64,000 nucleotides of DNA from Psychrobacillus psychrotolerans (GCF_900115805.1 NZ_FOXU01000012.1:1-64000); one strand, 5' to 3'; shown: positions 1-6,916, numbered from the stretch's first letter. Notes: generated by a model from the letters alone, not told the origin. Made by a program: numbers and translations.

Positions 1-90
1 TCCCTCAAAGACGATGAGGTAGATAGGTTCGGGGTGGAAGCGTGGCGACACGTGCAGCTGACGAATACTAATCGATCGAGGACTTAACCA
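1..90 (+). rRNA. 23S rRNA, 3' end (partial)
   Basis: The first 90 bases read as the conserved 3' end of bacterial 23S rRNA (GACGAATACTAATCGATCGA, then GGACTTAACC). The gene begins before the window. The exact 3' end is placed by similarity and may be off by a few bases. An AT-rich spacer separates it from the 5S gene. Confidence 0.93.
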
Positions 91-210
91 AATTTTGTTT
101 AACGTAACAATGTCGTTTATCCAGTTTTGAAAGTACAAAAAAAATATAAAAAAAAGCTTGAATTATTTTCTAGTTTTGTTATACTAAGTATTGTCTTTCA
201 AATTAATAAG

Positions 211-327
211 GTCTAGTGATGATGGCGAAGAGGTCACACCCGTTCCCATACCGAACACGGAAGTTAAGCTCTTCAGCGCCGATGGTAGTTGGGGGTCTCC
301 CCCTGTGAGAGTAGGACGTTGCTAGGC
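211..327 (+). rRNA. 5S rRNA
   Basis: This is a typical Bacillales 5S gene. It contains the conserved core GAAGAGGTCACACCCGTTCC and GGAAGTTAAGCTCTTCAGCG, and ends in GAGAGTAGGACGTTGCTAGG. The terminal helix pairs GTCTAGTGAT with GTTGCTAGGC. It lies between the 23S 3' end and the tRNA cluster in one transcription unit. Confidence 0.95.
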
Positions 328-335
328 TGTATTAT

Positions 336-410
336 TCCGAAGTAGCTCAGTGGTAGAGCAATCGACTGTTAATCGATTGGTCGTAGGTTCGAGTCCTACC
401 TTCGGAGCCA
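336..410 (+). tRNA. tRNA-Asn(GTT)
   Basis: Complete cloverleaf with anticodon GTT and an encoded CCA end. First of 16 tRNA genes after the 5S gene; the Asn-Ser-Glu-Val-Met-Asp-Phe-Thr-Tyr-Trp-His order matches the large B. subtilis rRNA-linked tRNA cluster. Confidence 0.97.
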
Positions 411-415
411 TTTTA

Positions 416-507
416 GGAGAGCTGTCCGAGTGGCCGAAGGAGCACGATTGGAAATCGTGTAGGCGGGTTAAACTGTCTCAAGGGTTCAAATCCCTTGCTC
501 TCCGCCA
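416..507 (+). tRNA. tRNA-Ser(GGA)
   Basis: A 92-nt class II tRNA with a long variable arm, anticodon GGA and encoded CCA. Confidence 0.97.
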
Positions 508-531
508 GATTAGTTTTCTACATAAAAGTAT

Positions 532-606
532 GGCCCCTTGGTCAAGCGGTTAAGACACCGCCCTTTCACGGCGGTAACACGGGTTCGAATCCCGTAGGGG
601 TCACCA
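532..606 (+). tRNA. tRNA-Glu(TTC)
   Basis: Cloverleaf with anticodon TTC, acceptor GGCCCCT pairing with AGGGGTC, and encoded CCA. Confidence 0.97.
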
Positions 607-613
607 TTTATTA

Positions 614-661
614 AATTGAACGAATGAAGTTGACGCAGAGATGCGAAGCTTATCGTAATTT
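614..661 (+). repeat. Truncated copy of the tRNA-spacer repeat
   Basis: The spacer between tRNA-Glu and tRNA-Val shares the block TGAACGAATGAAG(T/C)TGAC, then G-rich loop bases and AGCTTA, with the spacer at 1012-1064. Only the 3' part of the element is present here; the outer helix and first hairpin of the longer copy are missing. Confidence 0.6.
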
Positions 662-667
662 AACCCA

Positions 668-743
668 GGAGGATTAGCTCAGCTGGGAGAGCATCTGCCT
701 TACAAGCAGAGGGTCGGCGGTTCGAGCCCGTCATCCTCCACCA
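668..743 (+). tRNA. tRNA-Val(TAC)
   Basis: Cloverleaf with anticodon TAC and encoded CCA. Confidence 0.97.
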
Positions 744-778
744 TTTCTTTTGAAACAAATTAGCAATTATAGTATTGT

Positions 779-853
<75 letters not shown>

Positions 854-856
854 AAT

Positions 857-932
857 GGTCCCGTGGTGTAGCGGTTAACATGCCTGCCTGTCACGCAGGA
901 GATCGCCGGTTCGATCCCGGTCGGGACCGCCA
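857..932 (+). tRNA. tRNA-Asp(GTC)
   Basis: Cloverleaf with anticodon GTC, acceptor GGTCCCG/CGGGACC and encoded CCA. Confidence 0.97.
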
Positions 933-972
933 TTTTTTAAAAGATTGGTGATAAGCATGAAGGTCGAGGAAG

Positions 973-1059
973 CGATTGAGTGATGGAAGGAACGTACTAA
1001 AGTACGTGACTAACTGAACGAATGAAGCTGACAAAGCGATTCGCAGCTTAGCACAATCG
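973..1059 (+). ncRNA. Candidate structured RNA element in the tRNA-Asp/Phe spacer
   Basis: An outer helix pairs CGATTG (973-978) with CAATCG (1054-1059). Inside it are two hairpins: ACGTAC/GTACGT closing a TAAA loop (992-1007) and AAGCTG/CAGCTT (1025-1049). Together these make a three-way junction of about 87 nt. A truncated second copy lies at 614-661. This may be a processing element or a spacer repeat; no function is established from the sequence. Confidence 0.45.
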
Positions 1060-1064
1060 AATTT

Positions 1065-1140
1065 GGCTCAGTAGCTCAGTCGGTAGAGCAAAGGACTGAA
1101 AATCCTTGTGTCGGCGGTTCGATTCCGTCCTGAGCCACCA
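1065..1140 (+). tRNA. tRNA-Phe(GAA)
   Basis: Cloverleaf with anticodon GAA and encoded CCA. Confidence 0.97.
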
Positions 1141-1149
1141 TATTTATAC

Positions 1150-1225
<76 letters not shown>

Positions 1226-1231
1226 TACACT

Positions 1232-1315
1232 GGTGGGGTAGCGAAGTGGCTAAACGCGGCGGACTGTAAATCCGCTCCTTCGGGTTCGGCGGTTCGAATC
1301 CGTCCCCCACCACCA
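1232..1315 (+). tRNA. tRNA-Tyr(GTA)
   Basis: An 84-nt class II tRNA with a long variable arm, anticodon GTA, acceptor GGTGGGG/CCCCACC and encoded CCA. Confidence 0.97.
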
Positions 1316-1321
1316 GTTTTT

Positions 1322-1395
1322 AGGGGCATAGTTTAACGGTAGAATAGAGGTCTCCAAAACCTTTGATGTGGGTTCGATTCCTACTGCCCCTGCCA
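1322..1395 (+). tRNA. tRNA-Trp(CCA)
   Basis: Anticodon CCA, acceptor AGGGGCA/TGCCCCT, discriminator G and encoded CCA end. Confidence 0.97.
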
Positions 1396-1421
1396 ATTTT
1401 TTTTAGTTAGCTTTGAATAAT

Positions 1422-1498
1422 GGCGGTTGTGGCGAAGTGGTTAACGCATCGGATTGTGATTCCGACATTCGGGGGTTCAATTCCCCTCAGTCGCCCCA
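1422..1498 (+). tRNA. tRNA-His(GTG), copy 1
   Basis: Anticodon GTG with the extra encoded G at position -1 opposite a C discriminator, the hallmark of tRNA-His. CCA is encoded. A near-identical copy follows at 1532. Confidence 0.97.
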
Positions 1499-1531
1499 TA
1501 TTCCTTAGTAGTTAGCTCTTTTTTTATTTGT

Positions 1532-1608
1532 GGCGGTTGTGGCGAAGTGGTTAACGCACCGGATTGTGATTCCGGCATTCGGGGGTTCAATTCCCCTCAG
1601 TCGCCCCA
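1532..1608 (+). tRNA. tRNA-His(GTG), copy 2
   Basis: Tandem duplicate of the preceding tRNA-His. The two copies differ by a compensatory change in the anticodon stem: TCGGA/TCCGA in copy 1 becomes CCGGA/TCCGG here. The upstream spacers are also alike (TAGTTAGCT followed by a T-rich run), so spacer and gene were duplicated together. Confidence 0.97.
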
Positions 1609-1609
1609 T

Positions 1610-1681
1610 TGGGGTATAGCCAAGCGGTAAGGCAATGGATTTTGATTCCATCATGCCCTGGTTCGAATCCAGGTACCCCAG
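1610..1681 (+). tRNA. tRNA-Gln(TTG), no encoded CCA
   Basis: Anticodon TTG, acceptor TGGGGTA/TACCCCA, discriminator G. The genome continues TTTG instead of CCA, so the end must be added by CCA-adding enzyme. Only 1 nt separates it from the second tRNA-His. Confidence 0.95.
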
Positions 1682-1684
1682 TTT

Positions 1685-1759
1685 GCGGAAGTAGTTCAGT
1701 GGTAGAACACCACCTTGCCAAGGTGGGGGTCGCGAGTTCGAACCTCGTCTTCCGCTCCA
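1685..1759 (+). tRNA. tRNA-Gly(GCC)
   Basis: Cloverleaf with anticodon GCC, acceptor GCGGAAG/CTTCCGC and encoded CCA. Confidence 0.97.
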
Positions 1760-1769
1760 ATTACTTTAC

Positions 1770-1843
1770 GGCGGCATAGCCAAGTGGTAAGGCACAGGTC
1801 TGCAACACCTTTATCACCGGTTCAAATCCGGTTGCCGCCTCCA
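1770..1843 (+). tRNA. tRNA-Cys(GCA)
   Basis: Cloverleaf with anticodon GCA and encoded CCA. Confidence 0.97.
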
Positions 1844-1884
1844 ATTTTTTAAAAATGATTTAATAACTGCCTAGTATTTATTTT

Positions 1885-1967
1885 GCCGGTGTGGCGGAAT
1901 TGGCAGACGCGCGGGACTCAAAATCCCGTATCCTCTGGATGTGCCGGTTCGACCCCGGCCACCGGTA
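1885..1967 (+). tRNA. tRNA-Leu(CAA), integration target
   Basis: Class II tRNA with a long variable arm and anticodon CAA. No CCA is encoded. It is the last gene of the cluster. Its 3' part is the left attachment repeat of the island that follows, and an identical copy of that part lies at 5429-5488. The gene remains intact because the incoming element supplied the missing 3' end. Confidence 0.96.
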
Positions 1968-1972
1968 TAAAA
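1913..1972 (+). repeat. attL: left 60-bp attachment repeat in tRNA-Leu
   Basis: From the anticodon stem of tRNA-Leu to 5 nt past its end, the 60 bases match 5429-5488 without a mismatch. A direct repeat of a tRNA 3' part enclosing an integrase gene is the signature of a tyrosine-recombinase integration site. Confidence 0.95.
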
Positions 1973-1996
1973 TCATGACTTAAAGTCATACATATC

Positions 1997-2029
1997 AAGA
2001 CTTCTAACTACTTGTTAGAGGTCTTTTTT
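1997..2029 (+). terminator. Intrinsic terminator just inside the island
   Basis: GACTTCTAAC pairs with GTTAGAGGTC and is followed by six T. It now terminates the rRNA/tRNA operon. The operon's original terminator is probably the one at 5493-5525 beyond attR. Confidence 0.85.
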
Positions 2030-2101
2030 GTTGTCTAAATAAAAGGACTGAAATAAGCTAAAATCCCGTGCTTCGAATCCCATGCATAGGAGGATATTAG
2101 T

Positions 2102-2614
2102 ATGACTAGAAGAAGTAATAGTTTATCAACAAAAGAATTAAGCATGATTAAATTAAAAATAACCGATGAAGAAGCTTTTCGGAAGTTTGAGAGAGATTGT
2201 TTGATAAGAAATTTAAGAACTGAGACATTGAGGTACTACAAGGACAAGTTTGCTGCTACTAAGAACACTTTAAAAGAAATGAAAATTGATAAGCAACTTG
2301 TAGAACTAACACAGAAAGATATAGAAGATATAGTACTTCATCTGAAAAGTAAAATTAAAGTTGTAAGTATTAACACTAGGATAAGGGCTTTAAAGTCATT
2401 TTATAATTTTTTATATAAGAATAAATTAGTGATGCCTAATCCTATGAAAAATATCAAGCAGTTGCGAGATCGAACAAGAGTTATTGAAACTTTAGAAGAT
2501 AAGGAGCTAGAACTCCTTGCAGCACATATTAAAAATCAAAAGAGCTTTATAGGGGTTAGAGATTATGTAATATTTTTAGTGATGCTAGATACAGGGATAC
2601 GATTGTCTGAATAA
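2102..2614 (+). pseudogene. Truncated tyrosine recombinase/integrase
   Basis: The 170-aa product has an N-terminal SAM-like core-binding domain (residues about 25-110: RTETLRYYKDKF, INTRIRALKSFYNFLYKNK) and the start of the catalytic domain. It stops directly after TGIRLSE, which holds the first catalytic arginine. The remaining catalytic residues (the K, HxxR and tyrosine of the family) are absent, so it cannot recombine DNA. A good ribosome binding site (AGGAGG) precedes the ATG. Its place beside attL says it is the island's own integrase, now broken. No lost catalytic half was found downstream. Confidence 0.88.
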
Positions 2615-2688
2615 TCGTCCAATAATTTCTAGACCGAAAATAAAGCTTTATTCATTTAATTACACAATGGAAGGTGAGTATATATAAT

Positions 2689-2910
2689 ATGCAAGAGAAG
2701 ATGAAACATCTTAAAGAAGTTAGAATAGATATTGGAGAAGAGGCATTAAGAATAAATGCAGCAACAATCATCACAAAATATTATACTGATCGGTTAAAAG
2801 TGCGAGGGATTAAGAGAAATCGAATGTCGATTTTGAATCAAGTTAATCTTAGACTGCTTGGCCTAGATGTTGATAAAGTTTCCTATGGATTTATTCGAAA
2901 GTTTTACTAA
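2689..2910 (+). CDS. Small hypothetical protein of the island
   Basis: Encodes 73 aa, basic and Lys/Arg/Ile-rich (EKMKHLKEVRIDIGEEALRI, ITKYYTDRLKVRGIKRNR). I do not recognise a family. The ATG at 2689 is preferred to the in-frame GTG at 2674 because GGAAGGTGAG lies about 11 nt before it. It follows the integrase fragment and is close to the IS, so it may be a resident gene or a remnant. There is no signal peptide or membrane segment. Low confidence in function. Confidence 0.45.
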   Translation: MQEKMKHLKEVRIDIGEEALRINAATIITKYYTDRLKVRGIKRNRMSILNQVNLRLLGLDVDKVSYGFIRKFY

Positions 2911-2960
2911 TAAATGAGCTCACTAGCTAACGATACTAATATGGTATTGAATGGGTGCTG

Positions 2961-3000
2961 CACCCCAAAAGTTAGAGTAATAAATCTAACTTTTGGGGTG
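2961..3000 (+). promoter_or_regulatory. 16-bp hairpin hiding the orfA ribosome binding site
   Basis: CACCCCAAAAGTTAGA (2961-2976) is perfectly complementary to 2985-3000 across an 8-nt loop. The only Shine-Dalgarno-like sequence for orfA, GGGGTG, is in the 3' arm, 6 nt before the ATG at 3007. Transcripts entering from outside would fold and hide the site. This is a known strategy of insertion sequences against read-in expression; applying it here is inference. Confidence 0.7.
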
Positions 3001-3006
3001 TTTTAT

Positions 3007-3567
3007 ATGGCGAAGTATAGCCAAGGTTTTAAATTAAAGATTGTTCAAGAGTATTTAAAGGGGCAGCTAGGATACTTCTTATTAGGACAAAAATATGGCA
3101 TGCCATCTTCAACGCCAATCAGACATTGGGTCAGGGCTTATAAAGCTTTTGGAGAAGAAGGCTTACAACAGAAAACAAAACATAAAGAATACCCTGTTCA
3201 ATTCAAATTAGATGTATTAAACTTTATGAAACAAACAGGTGCTTCTTACCAAGATGCAGTGATTCAATTTAACATGAATCACCCTAGTTTAATCGCTACT
3301 TGGAACAGTAAGTTTTTAAAAGAAGGAGTAGAGGGCCTGAAACATGCGAAGGGAAGGCCATCTATGTCTAAAAAAATAAAAGATACAGCGATTAAAGTAG
3401 AAAAAACAATGTCTCGTGAGGAACAGTTAGAAGGTGAAAATGAACTACTGCGTCTCGAGGTCGCATATTTAAAAAAGTTGAAGGCTTTTCGAGAGAACCC
3501 CGATGCCTTCCTCGAAAAGCACAAGCAGCGATTGCCTTTGAACTTAAAGAAGAAGGATTCCGATTAA
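3007..3567 (+). CDS. IS3-family transposase OrfA
   Basis: A 186-aa protein. It has two helix-turn-helix modules of the transposase IS3/IS911 type: MAKYSQGFKLKIVQEYLKG with GMPSSTPIRHWVRAY, and FKLDVLNFMKQTGASYQDAV with HPSLIATWNSKF. A C-terminal leucine-zipper-like helix follows (EEQLEGENELLRLEVAYLKK). The ATG at 3007 is the family's usual start; an in-frame ATG at 2914 reads through the terminal repeat and lacks a ribosome binding site. A slippery A6G heptamer at 3471 lies near the 3' end, and the frame continues to 3567. Confidence 0.9.
   Translation: MAKYSQGFKLKIVQEYLKGQLGYFLLGQKYGMPSSTPIRHWVRAYKAFGEEGLQQKTKHKEYPVQFKLDVLNFMKQTGASYQDAVIQFNMNHPSLIATWNSKFLKEGVEGLKHAKGRPSMSKKIKDTAIKVEKTMSREEQLEGENELLRLEVAYLKKLKAFRENPDAFLEKHKQRLPLNLKKKDSD
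3471..3477 (+). other. Programmed -1 frameshift site (A6G) between orfA and orfB
   Basis: AAAAAAG is the classic IS3-family slippery heptamer. From here the -1 frame is open, without stops, through EGFSREPRC, KEEGFRLKNIFKQ and TYHYHTKQM into the annotated orfB. A single -1 slip therefore gives an OrfAB fusion. Confidence 0.8.
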
Positions 3568-3626
3568 AAAACATTTTTAAACAAGTTGATATTCCGGAAG
3601 CAACTTATCATTATCATACCAAGCAA

Positions 3627-4394
3627 ATGAAGCAGGAAGATCCAAATCTAACTTGGAAAAAATTGATTTTAGAGTCATTTGAACAGCATGAAGGTCGATA
3701 TGGGTATCGTCGAATTCATGTGGAATTAAAAGCACAAGGGCATAAAATTAATCATAAAAAAGTGCAGCGAATCATGAATGAATTGAATTTAAAGTGCGTT
3801 AAATTCGTACGTAAATCTCGTTATAAATCGTATAAAGGGACTGTTGGAAAAGTAGCGAAGAATCGTTTAAATCGCCGTTTCAACACACCGTATGCCTTAC
3901 AAAAACTGGTGACTGATGTAACAGAATTCAAGTGCACAAATAATGAGAAACTATATTTAAGCCCGATTATGGACTTATATAACAGTGAAATAATCGGTTT
4001 TAGTATGTCTAAACGACCTACACTGGAATTTGTGATGAATTCACTGAAACAAGTACTCCCTATCATTCAGGAACCTGCAAAATATCGTTCATCCATTCAT
4101 TCGGATCAAGGCTGGCATTACCAACATAATTCATGGGTGAAAACATTAAAACAAAACAACATTTTCCAAAGTATGTCTCGTAAAGGAACATGTGCGGACA
4201 ATGCGGCAATGGAGAACTTCTTTGGCTTACTTAAACAAGAAATGTATTACGGAGAAGAATTGATGTCCTATGAAGCGTTACAGAAGAAAATGAAGAAGTA
4301 TATCGATTACTATAACAACGAACGAATTAAACAAAAACTGGCTGGCATGAGTCCGGTAAAATACCGAACTCATGCCAGCCAGTTAGCTGCATAA
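3627..4394 (+). CDS. IS3-family transposase OrfB (DDE integrase core)
   Basis: 255 aa from the first ATG, but the frame is open back to the slippery site at 3471, so the active enzyme is probably the OrfAB fusion. An HTH_21-like segment (YGYRRIHVELKAQG) precedes the rve core. The DDE triad is visible as D in TDVTEFKC, D in IHSDQGWHYQ and E in ADNAAMENFFGLLKQE. The C-terminus (NNERIKQKLAGMSPVKYR) is typical of the IS150 group. All catalytic residues are present, so the element may be active. Confidence 0.92.
   Translation: MKQEDPNLTWKKLILESFEQHEGRYGYRRIHVELKAQGHKINHKKVQRIMNELNLKCVKFVRKSRYKSYKGTVGKVAKNRLNRRFNTPYALQKLVTDVTEFKCTNNEKLYLSPIMDLYNSEIIGFSMSKRPTLEFVMNSLKQVLPIIQEPAKYRSSIHSDQGWHYQHNSWVKTLKQNNIFQSMSRKGTCADNAAMENFFGLLKQEMYYGEELMSYEALQKKMKKYIDYYNNERIKQKLAGMSPVKYRTHASQLAA
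4338..4382 (+). repeat. Long hairpin inside the 3' end of orfB
   Basis: CTGGCTGGCATGAGT pairs perfectly with ACTCATGCCAGCCAG, and CGGTA with TACCG inside it, all within the last codons of orfB. There is no T-run directly after it. It may slow transcription leaving the IS or stabilise the transcript, or it may be an accident of the conserved protein sequence. Confidence 0.75.
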
Positions 4395-4456
4395 ATAAAA
4401 CTCTAACTTTAAGGGGTCACTACCATGTTGGTGAGCTCATTTTTTTTGCATTAATC

Positions 4457-4489
<33 letters not shown>

Positions 4490-4631
4490 TCTATTTTGAA
4501 ATGATACCGCCTATCCCTACAGAAAAAAACACAAAAAGTACGGATATAACATGTGAAGAACTGTTTACACCAAACGTCCCAAAACAAAATTTGGAATTGA
4601 AATTTTATGGTAATAAAGAAAAAAATGTAAA

Positions 4632-4656
4632 TAAAAAAATCCCACCAAAGTGAGAT
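4632..4656 (-). terminator. Terminator of the island cargo gene
   Basis: On the minus strand ATCTCAC pairs with GTGGGAT (one G-U) around a TTTG loop, followed by seven T. It lies 23 nt after the stop of the 4679-5206 gene. Confidence 0.75.
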
Positions 4657-4678
4657 CCTTAGTAAACTTTCAGGTAAA

Positions 4679-5206
4679 TTAAGGTTGGTATGGTGGAAAT
4701 CCACACTCTTTTAATATTCCATTGTGATCATCTGTATTCAAATGTGAATCATCATATTCATCTAGGACTTTTCTAAGTTCCATAAAAAGCTCCTTATCAA
4801 CTTCAAGAAATGAATCCTCAAATCGTTTTTTAATATCCAACTTTATTAAATACCTTATCAGGTTCTCATATAGTAACGGATAATCTTTTTTAATACTTTC
4901 TCTATTTTCTAAGAATGATTTAATGTAATCCTCGAAAATATAAGCTTTATTTGGTTCAGGATATTCATATTTTTCTCTTTCTTTAAGTGGTGTGAAGACG
5001 GAGGTCGATCCCAACCACGTATCTCCAAGACCAGACATAAAGATTAAAAGAGAATACTTACGTAAATCAGGATCAGGATGATTAAAATATTTAAAGTATT
5101 CGTCATAATAATCACCTTGCCATTGGCCGTTGAAATCAAAACAAAAGTTGCCAACTTCAATACCTCGTAATACCTTTTTAGCTTTTTCAATTGGAGTTAG
5201 TGACAT
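4679..5206 (-). CDS. Hypothetical protein, island cargo
   Basis: A 175-aa acidic, soluble-looking protein rich in Tyr, Asp and Glu (GNFCFDFNGQWQGDYYDEYF, SGLGDTWLGSTSVFTPLKER). There is no signal peptide or membrane segment. AGAGGAAG precedes the ATG by about 10 nt. I do not recognise a family; the size and composition resemble small immunity-type proteins, but that is only an impression. It has its own terminator and is the only intact non-IS gene of the tRNA-Leu island, which makes it the likely carried function. Confidence 0.75.
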   Translation of the reverse strand: MSLTPIEKAKKVLRGIEVGNFCFDFNGQWQGDYYDEYFKYFNHPDPDLRKYSLLIFMSGLGDTWLGSTSVFTPLKEREKYEYPEPNKAYIFEDYIKSFLENRESIKKDYPLLYENLIRYLIKLDIKKRFEDSFLEVDKELFMELRKVLDEYDDSHLNTDDHNGILKECGFPPYQP

Positions 5207-5428
5207 TGGGATTTCTTCCTCTCGTCTTCAATATTTAGGTTAATTAAAAATATGGGTACATTGTTATAATAACATAATCATACTTGTTGGCTTGTTGGTA
5301 TTCCAATGGGCTGATCTTGTATCAACCTTAACTGTGTGGCCATCTAATTAGTAATCACGTGCGTTGATTTTAGCTAAGTAGTAGTTAATGTTGATATATA
5401 TGACTTTATAAGAATATTGATTTTTTAG

Positions 5429-5488
5429 GGGACTCAAAATCCCGTATCCTCTGGATGTGCCGGTTCGACCCCGGCCACCGGTATAAAA
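5429..5488 (+). repeat. attR: right 60-bp attachment repeat
   Basis: This is an exact copy of 1913-1972 (3' part of tRNA-Leu). It carries no 5' half of the tRNA and so cannot be a functional tRNA. It marks the right boundary of the element; the DNA to the right is the original chromosome. Confidence 0.95.
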
Positions 5489-5492
5489 GCAA

Positions 5493-5525
5493 AGAACCCT
5501 TGATATTTCAAGGGTTCTTTTTTTT
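5493..5525 (+). terminator. Original terminator of the tRNA operon, displaced by the island
   Basis: AGAACCCTT pairs with AAGGGTTCT around a short loop, followed by eight T. It sits 5 nt after attR, where the tRNA operon's terminator would have been before insertion. Confidence 0.9.
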
Positions 5526-5600
5526 GGAAAAATGCAGATAACATAGTTGTACTATAAATAGAAAAAGAAATTACTCAAGGTTTCAATAGTAATAAGAATA

Positions 5601-5627
5601 AGCCCAAGAGAAATCACCTCTTGGGCT
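5601..5627 (-). terminator. Probable terminator for the MBL-fold gene
   Basis: A perfect 10-bp stem, AGCCCAAGAG/CTCTTGGGCT, with a T-rich tail on the minus strand. It lies about 130 nt after the minus-strand gene ending at 5755. Confidence 0.6.
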
Positions 5628-5754
5628 TTATATGTTTATGAACTAACACAAAGCTTTTGATCATTTAGTGTGTTCCTACAATAGTTAGGAATCAACATGG
5701 CAAACTCCGTACTCCTTTGGAATTTAGTGCAATTCTCTTTAGCAACGATACATG

Positions 5755-6603
5755 TTACGCAAAACCATTTACAAAGTACTCGATTATTTCTAAATCGTCT
5801 TCCGTCACGTCACGGTCAAAAAGAGAGGACATCTCTTCTACAATTGCCTCTATTTTTCCTTTATGTTTATTTGTTAATTCTGCACTTGTCTTTAATAATG
5901 ATACAAAGGAAGTAAATTCATCCTTTGTTAAAGGTGCTGGATGATGAGATAGGAAGAAGATTTCTGCGTCATAGCCTTCAATTTTCTCCAAAAGCTTATA
6001 CATCTTTTCAATGGTATAATGCCACTTTTCTGCGTACATATTTGCATAGAGACAGTCCCCAAGAAATAATGTCTTTTCCTCTGCTATATAAATGAGATTT
6101 GAATCAGGTGAATGATCTCCACCAACATGTTCAATGATACAGGTAACCCCACCTATATTAAGTTTGATTTGCTTGTCAAAAATGATAGTGGGATCTGGTA
6201 TGATAACTTCTCGCATACTTCCTAGCTCTAGCTTTATCGCATCTGCACAAAAAGGAATTTCAATCCCTGCTTCGACACGTCCATCCAACTCCTTATCTTC
6301 CCATGATAGCTTTTGAAGTTCTTTTACTTTGTTATAGGTCATGGAATTGGCAACTGAAGGAACATCCATTTCACGTAAGCCAAATACATGATCCCAATGC
6401 CAATGTGTGAGAGCCAGAATATCCCCTGTGAGATGATAGGAAGCTAATTGCTCTTTAAAGTATTTAGCATGATTAGAAGAATTACCAGCATCAATCAGTA
6501 GAGTCTGTTTGTCCCCTACAATAGCAGCTAATATCGGTCGATCTGTCTTTTGATATGGAGGCAGGTAAAAGAGTCGATCGGAAAGTTTTTTCAATGTTTG
6601 CAT
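5755..6603 (-). CDS. Metallo-beta-lactamase-fold hydrolase
   Basis: 282 aa. The metal-binding signature HxHxDH is present (LTHWHWDHVFGL), with further ligands in EHVGGDHSPDSN, FLGDCLY and the C-terminal LSHHPAP. This order matches the general glyoxalase II-like MBL superfamily; the substrate cannot be read from the sequence. The second ATG (6603) is chosen because AAGGAG lies 9 nt before it; an in-frame ATG at 6639 has no ribosome binding site. It is transcribed alone and is the first chromosomal gene after the island. No signal peptide, so cytoplasmic. Confidence 0.88.
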   Translation of the reverse strand: MQTLKKLSDRLFYLPPYQKTDRPILAAIVGDKQTLLIDAGNSSNHAKYFKEQLASYHLTGDILALTHWHWDHVFGLREMDVPSVANSMTYNKVKELQKLSWEDKELDGRVEAGIEIPFCADAIKLELGSMREVIIPDPTIIFDKQIKLNIGGVTCIIEHVGGDHSPDSNLIYIAEEKTLFLGDCLYANMYAEKWHYTIEKMYKLLEKIEGYDAEIFFLSHHPAPLTKDEFTSFVSLLKTSAELTNKHKGKIEAIVEEMSSLFDRDVTEDDLEIIEYFVNGFA

Positions 6604-6916
6604 GAACTCGTACTCCTTAGATATGTTTGTAACGTTCATTATATACTACTGTTACAGGTGATGAGAAATAAAACTAGAAGTGTAATTGAACTTTGCATTT
6701 CGGGAGGGGATACAAAGTTGTTAAATCTAGTTGCATATAAGTTTGCTCGTGCAAACATGTAAAATTTATTATTGTTTGATAAAGATCCACTTTCATTTAA
6801 TTTTTTAAACTATATATGTACTTTAGTAAGTGAGACTCTTAAAGTTAGAGTTTGAAAAGATTCACAAGATAGCTTATTAAGCCCTCCCGTGAACCAATTC
6901 TAATAGTAAGTAAAAC
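6604..6916. other. Intergenic gap, no gene seen
   Basis: This 313-bp AT-rich gap lies between two minus-strand genes. It must hold the promoter of the MBL-fold gene. A 33-codon ORF (6661-6762, plus strand) lacks a convincing ribosome binding site and is not called. No terminator, repeat or structured RNA was recognised. Confidence 0.5.

Larger units (their letters stand above)
2952..4425 (+). mobile_element. IS3-family (IS150-like) insertion sequence
   Basis: Two overlapping-frame ORFs (orfA helix-turn-helix, orfB DDE transposase) are bounded by imperfect inverted repeats. The left end reads ACCCCAAAAGTTAGAGT and the right end, on the complement, ACCCCTTAAAGTTAGAGT, each preceded by a TGG start. 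It appears structurally complete. No clear 3-4 bp target duplication is seen. The octamer TGAGCTCA occurs outside both ends (2915 and 4432), so the true boundaries could lie further out. Confidence 0.85.

Noticed and set aside
350-553. 67-aa ORF across tRNA-Asn and tRNA-Ser
   Set aside because: It lies wholly within tRNA genes and spacers; codons are dictated by tRNA structure and there is no ribosome binding site.
2914-3006. N-terminal extension of OrfA from ATG 2914
   Set aside because: It translates the IS terminal repeat, has no ribosome binding site, and the family starts at MAKYS (3007).
6661-6762. 33-codon ORF on the plus strand between two minus-strand genes
   Set aside because: Weak ribosome binding site, no terminator, no recognisable composition.
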